From contig NZ_FZQR01000013.1 in NCBI RefSeq assembly GCF_900199455.1, forward strand, positions 159,280-223,279: 64,000 nt of DNA, written 5' to 3'. The notes under the pieces are model-generated. The model was not told where the DNA came from. It saw only the letters and a list, made by a program, of their open reading frames with translations, and ran no database searches. Source of the stretch: Mesorhizobium carmichaelinearum (GTDB taxonomy: Bacteria > Pseudomonadota > Alphaproteobacteria > Rhizobiales > Rhizobiaceae). Position 1 is the first letter of the stretch. Each line of letters starts with the position of its first letter. Both the position numbers and the translations under genes were made by a program. Positions 54,448 through 62,085 of this stretch are shown in pieces.

Positions 54448-54840
54448 CTACGGGTTTTGCTGAACACGCTTTTCGAGTTCGGCCGTGCGTGCGCTCAAAT
54501 CGTCCAGTTCAAACCCTTGAGATGAGAGGAAGGCTGCCGATCCGTTGTTGGGATCGGCGGCAAGACGGTGCGTTTCCTGCAGATGATGCTTCAGCCAGGC
54601 GCGCTGCTCGCGCTGCAGCCGGGTCCGTTCGGGGCCATGTTCGCGGTGCATCAGCGTGTTGTAAGCCGCGTTCAACCTGGCATCGAACTTGTCGATCTCG
54701 GCTTTTCCGCAATCCAGCATTTGCGAGGTGGCGCCGGCGGACCGGTCGATGCACGCTTTCATTTCGGCATCGCTCTGCGCCATCGCGGGATGGGCCGCGG
54801 TCATGGCTGAAATTCCAAGGAGGCAGGCATATCGGCGCAT
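54448..54840 (-). CDS. DUF1311/LprI-like secreted protein
   Basis: 130 residues with a signal peptide (about 21 residues, ending AMA before QSDAEM). The LprI-type domain has CIDRSAGATSQMLDCGKAEIDKFDARLNAAYNTLM with two cysteines, and QREQRAWLKHHLQET. Family members such as mycobacterial LprI inhibit lysozyme; a periplasmic lysozyme-inhibitor role is possible but unproven. It ends 27 nt from the convergent aldo/keto reductase. Confidence 0.78.
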   Translation of the reverse strand: MRRYACLLGISAMTAAHPAMAQSDAEMKACIDRSAGATSQMLDCGKAEIDKFDARLNAAYNTLMHREHGPERTRLQREQRAWLKHHLQETHRLAADPNNGSAAFLSSQGFELDDLSARTAELEKRVQQNP

Positions 54841-54983
54841 GGGGGATTCCTCGATGAATGCGGGTCAGGACATGTCGGTTTCGCCACGCCCTCTCGGATT
54901 GGCAACGAGGGCAGGCTCACGATATGTTGGGCAGGGCGCGAGCGCGTCAAGGCTCGGCCCCGCCCGCACATCTCACCCATGAG

Positions 54984-55018
54984 ACCCGCGCTCCACCGCC
55001 AGCCGCCGCACCAGCGCC
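54984..55018. repeat. Left copy of the 35-bp direct repeat (panE 3'-end sequence)
   Basis: Identical at 34 of 35 positions to 61114-61148. Read on the minus strand it encodes LVRRLAVERG, the C-terminus of the panE-like gene, and continues to SHG and a TGA stop at 54973-54975. Thus it looks like an original panE tail left behind when about 6.1 kb was inserted. Confidence 0.7.
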
Positions 55019-55125
55019 GCGAGGACAAGAACCGGGCGTCACTGGCCGGCAATCGGGCGATTGCACCGTAAGGTGCTGAAATCCTTAACGCGATTTTCAC
55101 ACCACTGGCCTAGCTACTTGCCCCT

Positions 55126-57123
55126 ATGACGCACTCCATGCAGCCTGTTCAAGGGTCCGCCCCTCAGGGGCAGGGTGAATCCGTGGACGCCGGGATTCTC
55201 CGGGATCAGTTCGCGGATCTGCGGGCAGGTGTCTTCATTTCGATGCCTATCGGCACGGTGCTTTCGGCGCTGATCCTGGCCGTGCAGCTGCTTGCGGGCG
55301 GCGGGTTTGCGGCGGTGCTGTGGTTTGCGGCGGTCGGCACCATAAATGGCGCACGCATCGCCCTCGCTCTCTCCCAGTCGGGCACGGAAGACAACTGGCT
55401 GAAGCGGGTCGGTGCGCGGCTTTCTTCCTATGGCATGCTGGCTCTGGCGTCGGGCATCGCCTGGTCTTTCCTGGCGGTGCTGACCGATGGCTACACCACG
55501 CCCCAGGCGCCGATCTATCTGATCGTTCTGGCCGGCACGTCGGCCGGTTCGGTGACCTACGGCACGTCATACGCCCCGGCCTCGATCAACTTCATGACGC
55601 TGCCGCTTTTGGTCGCCATCGGCTGCCTCTCGGCGAAAGGCGGTATCGAAAATTACATTCTGGCTTTCACGGTTCTGCTGTTTCTCGTTGGAATGATCAG
55701 AAGCGCGCTTCTTGGACAGGCCCGCTTCCGGGAAACAAGCCGCCTCAAATACGAGGCGAAAGACTTCGCCACCCAGATGGAGCGAAACTCCAGGCGCGAT
55801 CCGCTGACGAATTTGCTCAACCGGTACGGGCTCGAGCAGGCCATCCGCCAGCTCGGACTTGCCGACGGTCCGTTCGTGGCCATGCTGATCGACCTGGACG
55901 GCTTCAAATCCGTCAACGATACCTATGGTCACAATATCGGCGACGGCCTGCTGGTCAGGGTTGCGCGCAGGATAGAGGGGCATGCGCCGCCTGGCGCAAC
56001 CATTTCGCGCATCGGCGGCGACGAGTTCGTGCTGCTCTTTCCCGCCGGCAAATCCCTGCAGTCAACCGACGCACTGGCCGCCTCGATCATCGCCGCAATC
56101 GCCAATCCGGATCCGGCGTTGAATTCGGTGCGCGTCGGCGCGTCGATCGGCATCTATGTCTCGGACAGGCCGCAATTGACGCAGATGCTGCTGCGGGCGG
56201 ACTTCGCGCTTTATGCGGCCAAGCGCAGCGGCAGGAATGAATACCGTCTCTTCGATGCCGGGCTCGACCGCGGGCTCGAACGCAAGCACTGCATCGAGCG
56301 CGATCTGCGCGGCGCCATCGAATCCGGCACGCTTTGCTCATGGTTCCAGCCCCTGGTGCGGCTGGACACCAATGCCGTCGTCGGCTTCGAGGCGCTGCTG
56401 CGCTGGCGACACCCGGTCCATGGCGCCATTTCCCCGCCCGAGATCGTCACCGCCGCGCGTGAAACCGGGCTGCTTTCCCTGTTGACGGAAACGGTGTTTC
56501 TCAACTGCTGCGCCATGATCGAAGAGCTTGTGAGAAACGGCCGTCAGCATGTCCGGGTCGCGATGAACCTGTCGCCGCGCGAACTCGAGGCAGGCAATGT
56601 CGATGAGATGATACTGGACAGCCTCAGGACGAAGAATGTCCCGGTGGCGATGCTCGAGATCGAGATCACCGAAGAAGCGCCCGTCGATCGCGACCGGATT
56701 GACGAAAAGCTGGAGCGCCTGGCGGATGCCGGCCTGTCGATCGTGCTGGATGATTTCGGCACCGGTTTTTCGACGCTGGTTTCGCTGAAGGACAGCCGGA
56801 TCCGCAAGATCAAGATCGACAAGGACTTCGTCCGCGATCTCGCCAGCTCCGTGGATGATCAGGCCCTGGTCAAGGCAGTCATCGATCTCGGGCGAACGCT
56901 GGGAATAGAGGTGGTCGCCGAGGGCGTCGAAACCGACGCGGATCGAATGATCCTGCGGTCGCTCGATTGCATGATCGCGCAGGGCTTTCTCTTCTCGCCA
57001 GCCCTTCCCATGCAGGAAGCGCTGGCCTTCGACGCAGGCCGCGTCGACAGCTCTGCCGCCAAGGCCTTTTTTGATCCCGCGGCGGGCCTGTTGCGGAAAT
57101 CTCAGACGGGCAACGCCGCTTAA
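55126..57123 (+). CDS. Membrane-bound GGDEF-EAL cyclic-di-GMP protein
   Basis: 665 residues. The N-terminal ~195 residues hold about five or six hydrophobic segments. The GGDEF domain (~225-385) has DPLTNLLNRYG, LIDLDGFKSVNDTYGHNIGDG and an intact GGDEF near residue 298; no RxxD inhibitory site precedes it. The EAL domain (~395-640) has EALLRW near 421, MNLSPREL, EITEEAP, LDDFGTGFSTL, IKIDKDFV and VAEGVET, so all metal and catalytic residues appear intact. Could make or degrade c-di-GMP. Single gene; typical chromosomal composition. Confidence 0.92.
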   Translation: MTHSMQPVQGSAPQGQGESVDAGILRDQFADLRAGVFISMPIGTVLSALILAVQLLAGGGFAAVLWFAAVGTINGARIALALSQSGTEDNWLKRVGARLSSYGMLALASGIAWSFLAVLTDGYTTPQAPIYLIVLAGTSAGSVTYGTSYAPASINFMTLPLLVAIGCLSAKGGIENYILAFTVLLFLVGMIRSALLGQARFRETSRLKYEAKDFATQMERNSRRDPLTNLLNRYGLEQAIRQLGLADGPFVAMLIDLDGFKSVNDTYGHNIGDGLLVRVARRIEGHAPPGATISRIGGDEFVLLFPAGKSLQSTDALAASIIAAIANPDPALNSVRVGASIGIYVSDRPQLTQMLLRADFALYAAKRSGRNEYRLFDAGLDRGLERKHCIERDLRGAIESGTLCSWFQPLVRLDTNAVVGFEALLRWRHPVHGAISPPEIVTAARETGLLSLLTETVFLNCCAMIEELVRNGRQHVRVAMNLSPRELEAGNVDEMILDSLRTKNVPVAMLEIEITEEAPVDRDRIDEKLERLADAGLSIVLDDFGTGFSTLVSLKDSRIRKIKIDKDFVRDLASSVDDQALVKAVIDLGRTLGIEVVAEGVETDADRMILRSLDCMIAQGFLFSPALPMQEALAFDAGRVDSSAAKAFFDPAAGLLRKSQTGNAA

Positions 57124-57149
57124 GCAGTGGCCGCATGCCGGCCGGCGGC

Positions 57150-57380
57150 GACGAGCCGAGATCGCGCCGTCCATCCAGGCATATCCTCAACCTGTTGAAG
57201 GATTTGCAGGAGGCGCTGCATCTGATCATGCTGATCATCAGCCACGACCTGGTGCGCCACGACCGCATCGGCGTGATGAGTGCGGGCGAGATCTGCGAAC
57301 TGGTGCCGATGGAGGAGCTGTTCGAGCGGTCGCACCATGCTTATGCGCGCGAGTTACTGAGGCTGATGTCGGGGCTTTGA
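57150..57380 (+). pseudogene. Remnant of an oligopeptide/dipeptide ABC transporter ATPase (C-terminal part)
   Basis: Frame: a short DEP-like start, then HILNLLKDLQEALHL, IMLIISHDLVRHDRIGVMSAGEICEL and MEELFERSHHAYARELLRL. This is the standard C-terminal part after Walker B, including the switch-histidine ISHDL. GACGAGCCGA occurs both here and at the break of the 53.1 kb remnant, so the two parts together cover one gene with a few codons missing. The sequence between this and the next gene (57381-57522) is AT-rich and marks the start of the island. Confidence 0.78.
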
Positions 57381-57522
57381 GCGGGCTTAAGTCGGCTCGG
57401 GAATAGCAGTTGCGCTCGAGTTCCACAGTGGCCATTTCGCTACCGCCATTAGACAAAAAAGCAGCTCTACAGTTATTCACTCTGCTGTTGGCAGCCAGAG
57501 AAGAGTCGTTTTATAAGAGAAT

Positions 57523-58527
57523 ATGCACATAAGGGGTGATTCTCTGGATGATTTGTTGCGTTCGGTTTTTCGCCGAATAATGCGAGACGGATTGAATATC
57601 AGTCCACGAAAAGGTGATGCTAGAGAAGTTATTGGAGCCAAGCTAACTCTGCTAAATCCACGTGCTCGCTTTAGCCGAGCGGAGACCCGTGCGGTATTGT
57701 TTAGCTGCCTTGGCGAATTCATGTGGATATTATCTGGATCCGACAACCTTGCCCATATCGAGTACTACATTCCTCGTTATCGCAATTTTTCGAATGATGG
57801 GCGGACCCTTCGTGGGGCGTACGGACCCCGCATGTTCGGTGGTAACCCGTCGCAGTTCAACGAAATTGCCGCAGCCATCTCCGAGAACGCCGACTCGCGC
57901 CAGAATGTTGTTCAAATTTTCAAGAGGGATGATCTAAACGACGGTAACAAGGACGTACCTTGCACGTGCACCCTCCAGTTCTTTAAGCGGCAAAACAGGC
58001 TCCACCTTCTGGTCAGCATGCGCTCGAATGACGCCTTCATAGGGCTGCCGCACGATGTATTCTGCTTTACCATGTTACAGGAGATTATGGCACGGAAGGT
58101 TGGTTGCGAATTAGGTGAGTATCACCATGTTGCCGGCAGCTTGCACCTTTATGATAAAAATCGTGCCAAGGTGCGGCAATATTTCGGAGAAGCCGTGCAG
58201 TCGCGTCTAGCCATGCCTCCAATGCCCGTGGGCGATCCATCCGACGCGATATCCAAATTAATTGCCTTGGAAAGTCAGTATCGAACAGAGAGTATTCGAG
58301 ACTTCTCAACTGACGGGCTTGATCCGTATTGGGCTGATTTGGCTCGTCTTTTGATGGCTAAGCGTCTGTTCACTGAGCGCAAAGTGGGCGCCATGCGTCA
58401 GATAAGGAGAGAAATGAGCTCAAGGGTCTATGACGCCTATATTAGGGGCGAGCATGATCGTCTAATTCCAATTGAAAAAGCGGCGGAGCAATTACCCCTC
58501 CCAAACCTCACAACCCAATCGGCATAG
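57523..58527 (+). CDS. Thymidylate-synthase-fold enzyme, predicted cytidylate (dCMP) methylase/hydroxymethylase
   Basis: 334 residues. Recognisable TS elements lie almost at E. coli numbering: Glu65 (GEFMWIL), DSR at 124-126, nucleophile Cys147 (DVPCTCTLQFF), RSND at 167-170, GLPHD with Asp178, and HLY at 208-210. TS has Asn at the Asp178 place (E. coli Asn177). Asp there is the dCMP-hydroxymethylase signature and switches TS to dCMP. The second phosphate-binding Arg (E. coli Arg127) is Gln127. So it is a pyrimidine C5 one-carbon transferase but probably not the housekeeping ThyA. AT-rich codons, weak ribosome site. Followed after 4 nt by its likely partner. Confidence 0.78.
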   Translation: MHIRGDSLDDLLRSVFRRIMRDGLNISPRKGDAREVIGAKLTLLNPRARFSRAETRAVLFSCLGEFMWILSGSDNLAHIEYYIPRYRNFSNDGRTLRGAYGPRMFGGNPSQFNEIAAAISENADSRQNVVQIFKRDDLNDGNKDVPCTCTLQFFKRQNRLHLLVSMRSNDAFIGLPHDVFCFTMLQEIMARKVGCELGEYHHVAGSLHLYDKNRAKVRQYFGEAVQSRLAMPPMPVGDPSDAISKLIALESQYRTESIRDFSTDGLDPYWADLARLLMAKRLFTERKVGAMRQIRREMSSRVYDAYIRGEHDRLIPIEKAAEQLPLPNLTTQSA

Positions 58528-58531
58528 CGCT

Positions 58532-59473
58532 ATGAAGCCAAAAGAACGCGAGCGTGGTGTTTGGCTGCGCACAGAACTGGTCCGATTTCACGACAACACC
58601 ATGCCCTTGCCCGGGATCATTCCTGACGGCAGATTGGATGTGTTAGTAGACCAACTAGTCGACAGTTTGCGCCGCATCGAGTTCATCCACCATATTCGTG
58701 ACCACGATCACGATGTGCGCCGCATGGACCCCGCCTCGGACTTTTTTGACCCGCTGAAAGCCGCCGTACTTCATGGCCGACAGAGACATGCGGACGAAGC
58801 TTTCTGGCTTGTATTTCTAGCCACGCATTTTGGTAAGCACGCTATCGACGGCTGGAGGTTGTGCCGCGACATCTATGGCAAGCTCGGGGACGAATCGTAC
58901 TGGACTTGGGATCAGATAATTGATGACCCCGCAGCATTTGGAATTTGGCTACGCAAAAACATTGATCATATCCGCAATGATGGCGTTAGCCGGCGTTTCA
59001 GCAACCATCGCAAGTACGAAAGCCTCATAGCTCCAAAGGGAGCAGGGACACCTGAGGTGATCGAGTCATTTGTTGATTGGGTAATGGAGTTTGGTAGCAA
59101 TCAAAATCTCATCGTTGAGGCCCACAAGGCGGTGGGACAACACCCTGGCGAAACCTTTGATCGCTTATACCGTGAAATGAATCGAGTACGTAGGTTCGGC
59201 CGCCTCGCGAAATTCGATTATCTAACAATGTTGGGGAAACTAGGCTTAGCGCCGATTGAGCCTCAGTTGGCCTACCTGGGGGAAGCGACCGGACCGTTGC
59301 GAGGCGCTCGGCTCCTATTCGACAATGATCCAGATTCGGCTACAGGCGCCAGCGAACTGGAAGATCGAATTCGGTCGCTGAACGTGCGAATTGACGTTGG
59401 TATGCAGGCCTGGGAAGATTCCCTTTGCAACTGGCAGAAGAGCCCTACTCTTTATCGATATTTCAGAGGTTAG
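58532..59473 (+). CDS. Helical protein resembling alpha-glutamyl/putrescinyl thymine pyrophosphorylase clade 3
   Basis: 313 residues from the ATG at 58532, 4 nt after the TS-like stop. No signal peptide or membrane segment; mainly helical. Distinct stretches: DFFDPLKAAVLHGRQRHADEAFWLVFLATHFGKH, YGKLGD..YWTWDQI, RRFSNHRKYESL, RFGRLAKFDYLTMLGKLGLAPIEPQ, GPLRGARLLF and EDSLCNWQKSP..YRYFRG. From memory this pattern fits the family named alpha-glutamyl/putrescinyl thymine pyrophosphorylase clade 3, predicted in hypermodified-base pathways. An HMM search is needed. Its end overlaps the convergent ImmA-type gene by 4 nt. Confidence 0.55.
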   Translation: MKPKERERGVWLRTELVRFHDNTMPLPGIIPDGRLDVLVDQLVDSLRRIEFIHHIRDHDHDVRRMDPASDFFDPLKAAVLHGRQRHADEAFWLVFLATHFGKHAIDGWRLCRDIYGKLGDESYWTWDQIIDDPAAFGIWLRKNIDHIRNDGVSRRFSNHRKYESLIAPKGAGTPEVIESFVDWVMEFGSNQNLIVEAHKAVGQHPGETFDRLYREMNRVRRFGRLAKFDYLTMLGKLGLAPIEPQLAYLGEATGPLRGARLLFDNDPDSATGASELEDRIRSLNVRIDVGMQAWEDSLCNWQKSPTLYRYFRG

Positions 59474-60564
59474 CCCAATTCATTCCAACGATATCGCCTT
59501 TTCAGCGAGTTTAGTTGATCGAAACGCAGGTAACCCTTGTGCTGCATTTGCCCAACGACAATTCCCGGTGAAGTTCCCACTGAAACTGCCAGACGGATCA
59601 CGTTTCTGAAGCCCTTATTGCTTGTCATCAAGCGTTGCGAATACTCATCGGGAATCAGAAGCTTTGCTGAGAATTCATTCGCCTCGTCTTCTTCGACCTG
59701 CGTAACGTCACTCCCGTCTTCAAGGAAGAACGCACGGTCGGAATGCAACAAGAGGTGCGCAACCTCATGAAAGAAGGTGAACCAGAACTGGTCATCGGTC
59801 TTGTAGCGTAGGCTCAGCGCAATCATCGCCGTACCGCCGCCCATTACCCGAGTCGCCCCACTGGCAGGACAGCCTCTTGGAGTGGGGACGACCACAACTG
59901 CCACGCCGCATGATGCGCAAATTTCCAAGACGCGCGGCATGAAAAGTCTAAGGTCCTTCACAAGCGTCAATTTGCGAAGGGCAGGGAGGGATTCCTGAAG
60001 CGCCACAGCATCAAACTTACGGCTAGTAATCCGCTCGGCATTTTTCTCCGCGAACCTGAGCCAAGTAACAATCGCCATCGGATCGGAAACATATGACTTT
60101 GAAAGGCGATAGGCAGCGGCACGTGCCACAGGCCTATAACTGGCTTCCCAAGCAGCGAGGTTCGGCACAGCAAAAAACTTCAGGCACTCGGCGAAAAGCA
60201 CATCGGCACTTCGAGTATTGGGAATCCAGCCGAACCGTTTCATATCGGCAATTGGAAGCCTTGCTATCCATTCAGCCGAACTTGAGATGGTCGCATTCGA
60301 TCGGGCTTGCTCCTGTGCCTTGCGGTACTGCTCTTCTCGACGCAGCCAAAATGCCTTCGACCCACCAACTGTTTCAGAGAGTGACGAAGCAATCTCATCA
60401 TCAATGACCGCTTCGCCACGGAGCAATTCGGAAGCGAATGTGACACCTTCGCCAAGCAAGTCGGCGAACGTTTCGACACTCATTGCATTCTCTGATAGAA
60501 TGTCCGTAATGGTTGCCCCCGGGGGCGAGCCCCAACGGGGTTGAAATCCTTCAGCTTCAGGCAT
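59470..60564 (-). CDS. XRE-ImmA/IrrE fusion (HigA-like antitoxin with zinc-peptidase domain)
   Basis: 364 residues. The N-terminal helix-turn-helix begins with PRWGSPPGATITDILSENAMSVETFADLLG (about 10-39), the usual HigA opening. The C-terminal ImmA/IrrE domain has the zinc-binding HEVAH at 266-270 and EEDEANEFSAKLLIP near 291-305. Its ATG overlaps the toxin stop by 8 nt, giving toxin-first order as in higBA. Probably represses its own operon; the peptidase part may cleave a repressor or respond to stress. AT-rich like its neighbours. Confidence 0.88.
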   Translation of the reverse strand: MPEAEGFQPRWGSPPGATITDILSENAMSVETFADLLGEGVTFASELLRGEAVIDDEIASSLSETVGGSKAFWLRREEQYRKAQEQARSNATISSSAEWIARLPIADMKRFGWIPNTRSADVLFAECLKFFAVPNLAAWEASYRPVARAAAYRLSKSYVSDPMAIVTWLRFAEKNAERITSRKFDAVALQESLPALRKLTLVKDLRLFMPRVLEICASCGVAVVVVPTPRGCPASGATRVMGGGTAMIALSLRYKTDDQFWFTFFHEVAHLLLHSDRAFFLEDGSDVTQVEEDEANEFSAKLLIPDEYSQRLMTSNKGFRNVIRLAVSVGTSPGIVVGQMQHKGYLRFDQLNSLKRRYRWNELG

Positions 60565-60886
60565 CGCAGGCCTCGATTCCTTCTATCCGAACCCTGCTGA
60601 CCTTAGACCAATCAACCTTGCCTAAAGCCGACGTGGGCGGATTAAGGTGGTTGCACATCAATATAATGCTGTGTCCTTCACCGAGAAGTATCGAGATCGA
60701 ATCGCCTTTCCCCGAGTCAGATATAGTCGGATTTCCGGCTATAACATTCTCGATTGTTTCAGCGGCTGCGATATCTGCAACGCGGTTCATAAGAGCACGA
60801 GCAACATCGCTGCCATATTCTGCAGTGGCAGCTTCTGGGTCTTCGCAAAGCGAGCGAAGCGCCCGGTTTTTAAACGAGATTTCCAT
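60557..60886 (-). CDS. RelE/HigB-like killer-protein toxin
   Basis: 109 residues from ATG at 60884-60886 (MEISFKNRALRSLCEDP); a GTG four codons upstream is the alternative. Family pattern: A...YGSDVARALMNRVADIAAAETIENVIAGN in the middle, IILMCNHLNPPTSALGKVDWSKVSRVRIEGIE at the end. RelE-fold ribosome-dependent mRNA interferase by family, though catalytic residues vary. Promoter lies in 60887-61113, an AT-rich gene-free stretch ending at the right 35-bp repeat. Confidence 0.83.
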   Translation of the reverse strand: MEISFKNRALRSLCEDPEAATAEYGSDVARALMNRVADIAAAETIENVIAGNPTISDSGKGDSISILLGEGHSIILMCNHLNPPTSALGKVDWSKVSRVRIEGIEACDA

Positions 60887-61102
60887 GGCCAGATACACGA
60901 CATCGCAAGAACGCCCAACTTTATGGAAATCACGATTGGGGTCGTCGATCCAGGATTAGTACGAAAAATTGTTCCAGTCACCACGGCTATTCTTAATTGC
61001 CAAAATATGTATCCGCCCACAAAACTGTAGGGGCTCATGAGCCTGCAAACAGCTGACACTTCATAAATCCGAGTTGGCATCCTCTTCGATCTTGCGTCTA
61101 TA

Positions 61103-62083
61103 TCAGGAATAACACCCACGCTCCACCGCCAGCCGCCGCACCAGCGCCAGCACTGCATCGATGGTCGGTGTCGGCTTGTCCGTTAGCCGGCCAAGTTCCT
61201 GCACTGCCGTCACCAGCGCGTCGATCTCCATCGGCCGGCCGCGTTCCAGGTCCTGCAGCATCGAGGTCTTGTGTTCGCCGACATCGCCGGCGCCCTTGAT
61301 GCGGCGGTCGACCCCTATGGGAAAACGCACGCCGAGGCTTTCGCCGATTGCTTGTGCTTCCAGCATCATGGCGCGAGCGAGCGTGCGGGTGCCTTCGTCG
61401 GCGACGATGGCGGCAAGCGTGCTGCCGGTCAGCGCCGAGATCGGGTTGAAGGAAAGGTTGCCCCACAGTTTCACCCAGATCTCGCTGCGGATATCGTCGC
61501 GCACCGGCGCCTGCAGGCCGGCCTTGACCATTTCCTCGGCCAGAAGCGTCACCCGTTCGCTGCGCGCGCCCGAGGGTTCGCCGAGCGAGAAGCGCTTGCC
61601 TTCGACATGGCGGATGAGGCCGGGCGCGTCGACCTCGACGGCGGGATAGACGACCGAGCCGATGACGCGCCGCGGCCCGATCCGCTGCCAGATCGCGCCG
61701 CCAGGATCGACCGCGTTCAGCCTGGTGCCGTCAAGCGGCCCACTGAGGCCATGGAAATACCACCACGGCACGCCGTTCTGCATGGTGACGACGGATGTGT
61801 GGTCCCCAAGCAGCGGCGCGATCTGGTCCAGCGCCGGGGTCAGCGAATGGGCCTTCAGCGCCAGAACCACGGTGTCCTGCACGCCAAGTTCCCCGGCCCT
61901 GGCAGCGGCTCTCACCGGCGCCACCGATTCCGCGCCGTCCTCGATCAGGCGCAGGCCGTTGGACTGGATCGCTTCGAGATGCGCGCCGCGCGCGACGATC
62001 GACAGCTCGGTGCGGCCGGCGATCGCCAGCTTGGCGGCGAGATAGCCGCCGATCGCGCCGGCGCCGAAAATGGTGATCTTCAT
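61103..62083 (-). CDS. Ketopantoate reductase family protein (PanE/ApbA-like)
   Basis: NADPH-dependent 2-ketoacid reductase, 326 residues. ITIFGAGAIGGYLAAKLA is the N-terminal Rossmann motif. Conserved Lys in LALKAHSL near residue 74 and Asn in TMQNGVP near 98 are present; the C-terminal helical domain has KLWGNLSFNPISALTG, with the catalytic-type Lys and Asn. The ATG at 62081-62083 is 2 nt after the upstream ligase stop, so they are co-transcribed. Its last codons come from the repeat and island sequence. Adjacent to a ligase rather than pan genes, so it may act on another 2-oxoacid. Confidence 0.85.
   Translation of the reverse strand: MKITIFGAGAIGGYLAAKLAIAGRTELSIVARGAHLEAIQSNGLRLIEDGAESVAPVRAAARAGELGVQDTVVLALKAHSLTPALDQIAPLLGDHTSVVTMQNGVPWWYFHGLSGPLDGTRLNAVDPGGAIWQRIGPRRVIGSVVYPAVEVDAPGLIRHVEGKRFSLGEPSGARSERVTLLAEEMVKAGLQAPVRDDIRSEIWVKLWGNLSFNPISALTGSTLAAIVADEGTRTLARAMMLEAQAIGESLGVRFPIGVDRRIKGAGDVGEHKTSMLQDLERGRPMEIDALVTAVQELGRLTDKPTPTIDAVLALVRRLAVERGCYS
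61114..61148. repeat. Right copy of the 35-bp direct repeat at the panE 3' end
   Basis: It codes the last residues of the panE-like protein (ALVRRLAVERG). Left of it the sequence is AT-rich island DNA that supplies the final CYS codons and stop; right of it is ordinary high-GC panE. Same orientation as the copy at 54984-55018. Confidence 0.75.
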
Positions 62084-62085
62084 CG

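Noticed and set aside
54801..55100. A 99-codon minus-strand open frame covering the left 35-bp repeat
   Set aside because: Different frame from the panE tail, overlaps the lprI-like start, and shows no protein-like composition.
55019..61113. Search for an integrase or recombinase inside the repeat-bounded segment
   Set aside because: None of the open frames shows a tyrosine or serine recombinase motif, so the segment is not called an intact mobile element.
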